DNA from: Amycolatopsis iheyensis
GTDB taxonomy: Bacteria; Actinomycetota; Actinomycetes; Mycobacteriales; Pseudonocardiaceae
DNA: 64,000 nucleotides
Assembly: GCF_024703995.1 (NCBI RefSeq)
Contig: NZ_JAMXQV010000013.1
Span: 124,001 to 188,000 of the forward strand
Direction: 5' to 3'
Under the pieces are notes generated by a model that worked only from the letters and a program-made list of their open reading frames with translations, made no database searches and had not been told where the DNA came from. A program made the translations under genes and the position numbers. Shown here one piece after another: positions 60,086 through 64,000 of this stretch (the stretch's first letter is position 1; the number at the start of each line of letters is the position of its first letter).

Positions 60086-62358
60086 CCGTGCCGGAGTCGA
60101 CCTACAGGGTGCAGCTGCGCCCGGAGTTCACCTTCAGCGACGCGGCGGAAATCGCCGGCTACCTGCGCGAACTCGGCATCGGCGCGCTCTACGCGTCGCC
60201 GGTGCTGGACGCGACGCCCGGCTCGACCCACGGCTACGACGTCGTCGACCCGACGCGCGCCCGGCCCGAGCTGGGTGGCGAGGACGCCCGGAAGAACCTG
60301 AGCGCGAAACTGCGCGAACTCGGGCTCGGCCTGGTCGTCGACATCGTGCCGAACCACATGTCGGTCGAGGTGCCGAAGGCCAACCGCTTCTGGTGGGACG
60401 TCCTGAAGCACGGCCGCGACGCCGAGTTCGCGGCCTACTTCGACGTCGACTGGGCCCGTGGTCCGATCCTGCTGCCGGTGCTCGGCGACGACGACGCCGT
60501 CGCCGAGCTGACCGTCGAGGACGACGAGCTGGTCTACTACGACCACCGCTTCCCGATTGCGCCGGGCACGGAAGGCGGGACGCCGCAAGAGGTCCACGAG
60601 CGCCAGCACTACCGGCTGATCGGCTGGCGCCGCGGCAACGCGGAGCTGAGCTACCGCCGGTTCTTCGACATCACGAACCTGGCCGCGGTCCGCGTCGAGG
60701 ACCCGACGGTCTTCGTCGAGACGCACGGCGAGGTCCTGCGCTGGGTCGCCGAGGGTGACGTGACGGGCCTGCGCGTCGATCACCCCGACGGCCTGGCCGA
60801 CCCGGGCGACTACTTCCGGCGGCTGCGGGAGAACGCGCCGAACGCGTGGATCGTGGCGGAGAAGATCCTGCACCCGGGCGAGCCGCTGCCGCAGAGCTGG
60901 CGGGTCGACGGCACCACCGGCTACGACGCGCTGCGTGAGATCGCCGGGGTGTTCGTCGACCCGGCGGGCGAGCCCGGCTTCACCGAGCTGGCGAACGAGC
61001 TGGGCGTGAAGACCGGCTACCACCGCGTCGAGGCCGAGGCGCGGCGGCTGGTCACGGACAAGATCCTCGTCGCCGAGGTCCGGCGGATCGCGGCGCTGCT
61101 GCGCGACGTCGACGCCGAGCAGGCCCGCCAGGCCGTCGCCGAGACCATGATCGCCTTCCCCGTCTACCGCTCCTACCTGCCCGAAGGCGCGGCGAACTGG
61201 GCGACCGCGATCGCCGGGGTGAAGACCGCGCGCCCGGATCTCGAGAGTGCCCTGGACGCCCTCGACGCGCAGGTCCGCGCCGAGCCCGGCGGCGAACTGG
61301 CGACGCGCATCCAGCAGACGTCCGGCATGGTCGTGGCCAAGGGCACCGAGGACACGACCTTCTACCGCTACACGCGCTTCGCCGCGCTCAACGAGGTCGG
61401 CGGCAACCCGGACCGCTTCGGCCTCGACGTCGAAGAGTTCCACCGGCTGGCCGCCGGGCGCGAGGCCGGGCACCCGGCCGCGATGACCACGCTGACCACG
61501 CACGACACCAAGCGCTCGGAGGACACCCGCGCGCGGATGGCCGTGCTGGCCGAACTGCCGGGCGAGTTCGCCGACGCCGTCCGCCGCTGGAGTGCCCGGC
61601 GCGGGATCGGCGAGCCGTCGCTGAACCTCCTCGCCTGGCAGACGCTGGTCGCGACCTGGCCGATCGAGCCGCCGCGGCTGCGCGACTACCTCGACAAGGC
61701 GGCCAAGGAGGGCAAGCTCCGGACCAGCTGGACCGACCACGACGAGGCGTTCGAAGCCGACGTCGCCGCGTGGCCGGAGGACGTCCTCGGTGACGCCGAG
61801 CTGGCGGCCGACGTCGAGGCGTTCGTCGCGCGGATCGCCGGGCCCGGCTACGCGAACTCCCTCGGCCAGAAGCTGGTGCAGCTGACCGCGCCGGGTGTCC
61901 CGGACGTCTACCAGGGCACCGAGCTGTGGGACTTCTCGCTGGTCGACCCGGACAACCGCCGCCCGGTCGACTACGGAACCCGCCGCGAACTCCTCAAGCG
62001 GATCGCCGACGGCGAGCAGCCCGGGATCGACGCCACGGGCGCGGCGAAGCTGCTGGTCGTGCACAAGGCGCTGCGGCTGCGCCAAGACCACCCCGGGTTG
62101 TTCCGCGGCTACCGGCCGCTGCGTGCCGAGGGCGTGGCCGCCGAGCACGTCCTCGCCTACACGCGCGGTGCGGACCTGGCCGTCGCGGTCACCCGGCTGC
62201 CGGTCGGCCTCGAAGCCGCGGGTGGCTGGCGCGACACCGTGCTGCCGCTGCCCGACGGCGTCTGGACCGACGTCCTGACCGGCCGCGAAGCCACCGCGGA
62301 CGTGGCCACCCTGTTCGAGCGGTACCCCGTCGCGTTGCTGGTGCGAGGAGACGCATGA
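60082..62358 (+). CDS. treY: Malto-oligosyltrehalose synthase TreY
   Basis: 758 aa GH13 enzyme. The N-terminal STYRVQLRPEFTFSDAAEIA is diagnostic. Catalytic regions are VVDIVPNHMSVE, GLRVDHPDGLADPGDYF (nucleophile), NAWIVAEKILHPGE (acid) and TTLTTHDTKRSEDTRAR. It isomerises the reducing-end alpha-1,4 bond of maltodextrins to an alpha,alpha-1,1 bond. Overlaps of 4 bp with both glgX and treZ mean all three are translated in step. Confidence 0.95.
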   Translation: MTVPESTYRVQLRPEFTFSDAAEIAGYLRELGIGALYASPVLDATPGSTHGYDVVDPTRARPELGGEDARKNLSAKLRELGLGLVVDIVPNHMSVEVPKANRFWWDVLKHGRDAEFAAYFDVDWARGPILLPVLGDDDAVAELTVEDDELVYYDHRFPIAPGTEGGTPQEVHERQHYRLIGWRRGNAELSYRRFFDITNLAAVRVEDPTVFVETHGEVLRWVAEGDVTGLRVDHPDGLADPGDYFRRLRENAPNAWIVAEKILHPGEPLPQSWRVDGTTGYDALREIAGVFVDPAGEPGFTELANELGVKTGYHRVEAEARRLVTDKILVAEVRRIAALLRDVDAEQARQAVAETMIAFPVYRSYLPEGAANWATAIAGVKTARPDLESALDALDAQVRAEPGGELATRIQQTSGMVVAKGTEDTTFYRYTRFAALNEVGGNPDRFGLDVEEFHRLAAGREAGHPAAMTTLTTHDTKRSEDTRARMAVLAELPGEFADAVRRWSARRGIGEPSLNLLAWQTLVATWPIEPPRLRDYLDKAAKEGKLRTSWTDHDEAFEADVAAWPEDVLGDAELAADVEAFVARIAGPGYANSLGQKLVQLTAPGVPDVYQGTELWDFSLVDPDNRRPVDYGTRRELLKRIADGEQPGIDATGAAKLLVVHKALRLRQDHPGLFRGYRPLRAEGVAAEHVLAYTRGADLAVAVTRLPVGLEAAGGWRDTVLPLPDGVWTDVLTGREATADVATLFERYPVALLVRGDA

Positions 62359-64000
62359 GGTTCAGCGTGTGGGCCCCCGCGGCCCGCCGGGTCCGGGTGA
62401 GCGTCGACGCGGGCGTGCACGAGATGACCGCCGGCGACGGCGGCTGGTGGCACGCCGAGGCCGAGGGCGTCAACTACGCCTTCCTCCTCGACGGCTCCGA
62501 CGACCGCCTGCCCGACCCGCGCTCGAAAAGGCAGCCGCACGGCGTCCACCGGGAGTCGCGCGTCTACGACCACGCCGAGTTCGAGTGGACCGACGACGCC
62601 TGGCACGGCCGTCAGCTCCCGGGCGGGGTCGTCTACGAGCTGCACATCGGCACGTTCACCGAGGGCGGCACCTTCGACGCGGCGGTCGACCGGCTCGACC
62701 ACCTCGTCGAGCTGGGCATCACGCACGTCGAGGTGCTGCCGGTCAACTCCTTCGACGGCACCGCGGGCTGGGGCTACGACGGCGTCCTCTGGGGCGCGGT
62801 CCACGAGCCCTACGGCGGGCCGGACGGCTTCAAGCGGTTCGTCGACGCGGCCCACGCGCGCGGTCTGGCCGTGGTGCTCGACGTCGTCTACAACCACCTC
62901 GGGCCGTCCGGGGCCTACCTCGACCGCTTCGGGCCGTACTTCGCCGGGCAGAACGACTGGGGTCCGGGCCTCAACCTCGACGGCGCCGGCTCCGACGAGG
63001 TCCGCCGGTACGTCGTGGACAACGCGCTGAGCTGGTTCCGCGACTTCCACGTCGACGCCCTGCGCCTCGACGCGGTCCACGCGCTGCTCGACCGGCGCGC
63101 CACCCACCTGCTCGAACAGCTCGCCCTCGAGGTCGACACGCTCTCGGCGGCGCTGAACCGGCCGTTGACGCTGATCGCCGAGTCCGACCTCAACGACCCG
63201 AAGCTGGTGACGCCCCGCGAGCGCGGCGGGTACGGCCTGCACGCGCAGTGGTCGGACGACTTCCACCACGCGCTGCACGTCAAGCTCACCGGCGAGGAGA
63301 CGGGCTACTACACCGACTTCGCCGCGGCCGACGCGATCGAGCGGGTGCTGCGCGGGGTGTTCTTCCACGCCGGGACCTGGTCGTCGTTCCGGGAGCGCAC
63401 GCACGGCCGGCCGGTCGACACGCGGACCGTGCCGGGGCACCGGTTCCTCGCCTACCTGCAGGACCACGACCAGATCGGCAACCGCGCGACGGGCGACCGG
63501 CTCTCCGCGAGCGTCTCGCCGGGGCGGCTGGCCTGCGGCGCGGCGGTCCTGTTCTGCTCGCCGTTCACGCCGATGGTGTTCATGGGGGAGGAGTGGGCGG
63601 CGAGCACGCCGTGGCAGTTCTTCGCCTCCTTCCCGGACCCCGAGCTGGCCGAGGCGGTGCGCACGGGCCGCCGTCGCGAGTTCGCCCGGCACGGCTGGGG
63701 CGAGGCCGACGTGCCCGACCCGATGGACCCGGCGACCGTCGAGCGGTCGCGGCTGGACTGGTCCGAGGTGGACACGCCCGGGCACCGGGAGACCCTGGAG
63801 CTGTACCGGACGCTGATCCGGCTGCGCCGCGAACACCCGGAGCTGGCCGACCCGTGGCTCCCGGACTCGACCGTGCGGACCGACGGTGACCTGCTCGTCC
63901 TCGAGCGCGGCCGGCTGCGGCTGGCCGTGAACTTCGGGACGGCGCCGGTGGCCTCGGGTGTCGCCGGCGAAGTGCTGCTGGCCTGGGGCGGAGCGACCGC
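62355..64000 (+). CDS. treZ: Malto-oligosyltrehalose trehalohydrolase TreZ (3' end outside the window)
   Basis: The first 548 codons are present, and the full enzyme is usually about 560-600 aa, so only the tail is missing. The N-terminal beta domain MRFSVWAPAARRVRVSVDAG is followed by the GH13 barrel: VVLDVVYNHLGPSGAY, the nucleophile in FHVDALRLDAVHAL, the acid in LTLIAESDLNDPKLV, and LAYLQDHDQIGNRATGDRL. It hydrolyses maltooligosyl-trehalose next to the trehalose unit, releasing trehalose. The ATG at 62355 overlaps the treY stop (ATGA). Confidence 0.94.
   Translation, partial: MRFSVWAPAARRVRVSVDAGVHEMTAGDGGWWHAEAEGVNYAFLLDGSDDRLPDPRSKRQPHGVHRESRVYDHAEFEWTDDAWHGRQLPGGVVYELHIGTFTEGGTFDAAVDRLDHLVELGITHVEVLPVNSFDGTAGWGYDGVLWGAVHEPYGGPDGFKRFVDAAHARGLAVVLDVVYNHLGPSGAYLDRFGPYFAGQNDWGPGLNLDGAGSDEVRRYVVDNALSWFRDFHVDALRLDAVHALLDRRATHLLEQLALEVDTLSAALNRPLTLIAESDLNDPKLVTPRERGGYGLHAQWSDDFHHALHVKLTGEETGYYTDFAAADAIERVLRGVFFHAGTWSSFRERTHGRPVDTRTVPGHRFLAYLQDHDQIGNRATGDRLSASVSPGRLACGAAVLFCSPFTPMVFMGEEWAASTPWQFFASFPDPELAEAVRTGRRREFARHGWGEADVPDPMDPATVERSRLDWSEVDTPGHRETLELYRTLIRLRREHPELADPWLPDSTVRTDGDLLVLERGRLRLAVNFGTAPVASGVAGEVLLAWGGAT

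Overview
The window reads as chromosomal DNA from a high-GC actinobacterium, most likely an Amycolatopsis-type member of the Pseudonocardiaceae. The grounds are very high GC, frequent GTG starts, short or overlapping gene junctions, and close family matches to mycobacterial and rhodococcal genes (EchA19, FadD19, Ltp3/Ltp4, SigB with DUF3039 and DUF3099 neighbours). The genus is an inference. I see no rRNA, tRNA, CRISPR array, transposase, integrase or phage genes, so this looks like ordinary chromosome with several catabolic islets.

Layout. 1-2.8 kb: a partial dienelactone-hydrolase-like gene, a transglutaminase-like protein, a YihY/BrkB membrane protein and a TetR regulator. 2.8-9.8 kb: a sterol side-chain degradation module, with a leftward operon (two-domain DUF35 protein, Ltp4-like, Ltp3-like, TetR), EchA19-like and divergent FadD19-like genes, and a flavin oxidoreductase. 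Three KstR-like operators sit at the two promoter regions. 9.8-12.8 kb: a secreted trypsin-like protease, an APC permease and a divergent GntR/UTRA regulator. 12.9-18.8 kb: DoxX, then a tightly coupled phosphonate operon (FAD oxidoreductase, phosphonatase-like HAD enzyme, four-gene 2-aminoethylphosphonate-type ABC importer). 18.9-22.8 kb: two paralogous lipoproteins, a SRPBCC protein, a DHA2-type MFS exporter and a secreted protein. 22.8-26.1 kb: class I fumarase and a SigB-type sigma factor.

26.4-34.8 kb: Dtd plus an N5-type methyltransferase, an M20 amidohydrolase, DUF3099, then a leftward operon (Spo0M, an internally deleted PPOX remnant, HD-domain protein, PsuG, PsuK), DUF3039 and a secreted protein. 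34.8-41.2 kb: an HAE1-type RND pump, a second YihY protein and an SF2 helicase. 41.2-46.5 kb: a xylose-type ABC importer (XylF, single-ATPase XylG, XylH) and a ROK repressor, with a perfect 11-bp palindrome upstream. 46.5-54.2 kb: a DUF7455 mini-protein, an EamA exporter, a tandem-repeat spacer, a glutamine-synthetase-like ligase, a protein with a papain/C39-like residue pattern, an APC permease and a two-component system. 54.3-64 kb: two membrane proteins, a G-rich spacer and the MalQ-GlgX-TreY-TreZ glucan/trehalose operon, which runs off the right edge.

Across the window many intergenic gaps hold long inverted repeats that fall into recognisable families, and the palindrome TCCACAGTGGA recurs far more often than chance would suggest. 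No single undescribed system stands out with certainty. The most interesting leads are the KstR-like sterol module, the phosphonate operon that uses a flavin oxidase in place of an aminotransferase, the PPOX deletion remnant kept in frame and coupled at both ends, the putative cysteine-hydrolase-like protein beside the GS-like ligase, and the repeat families.
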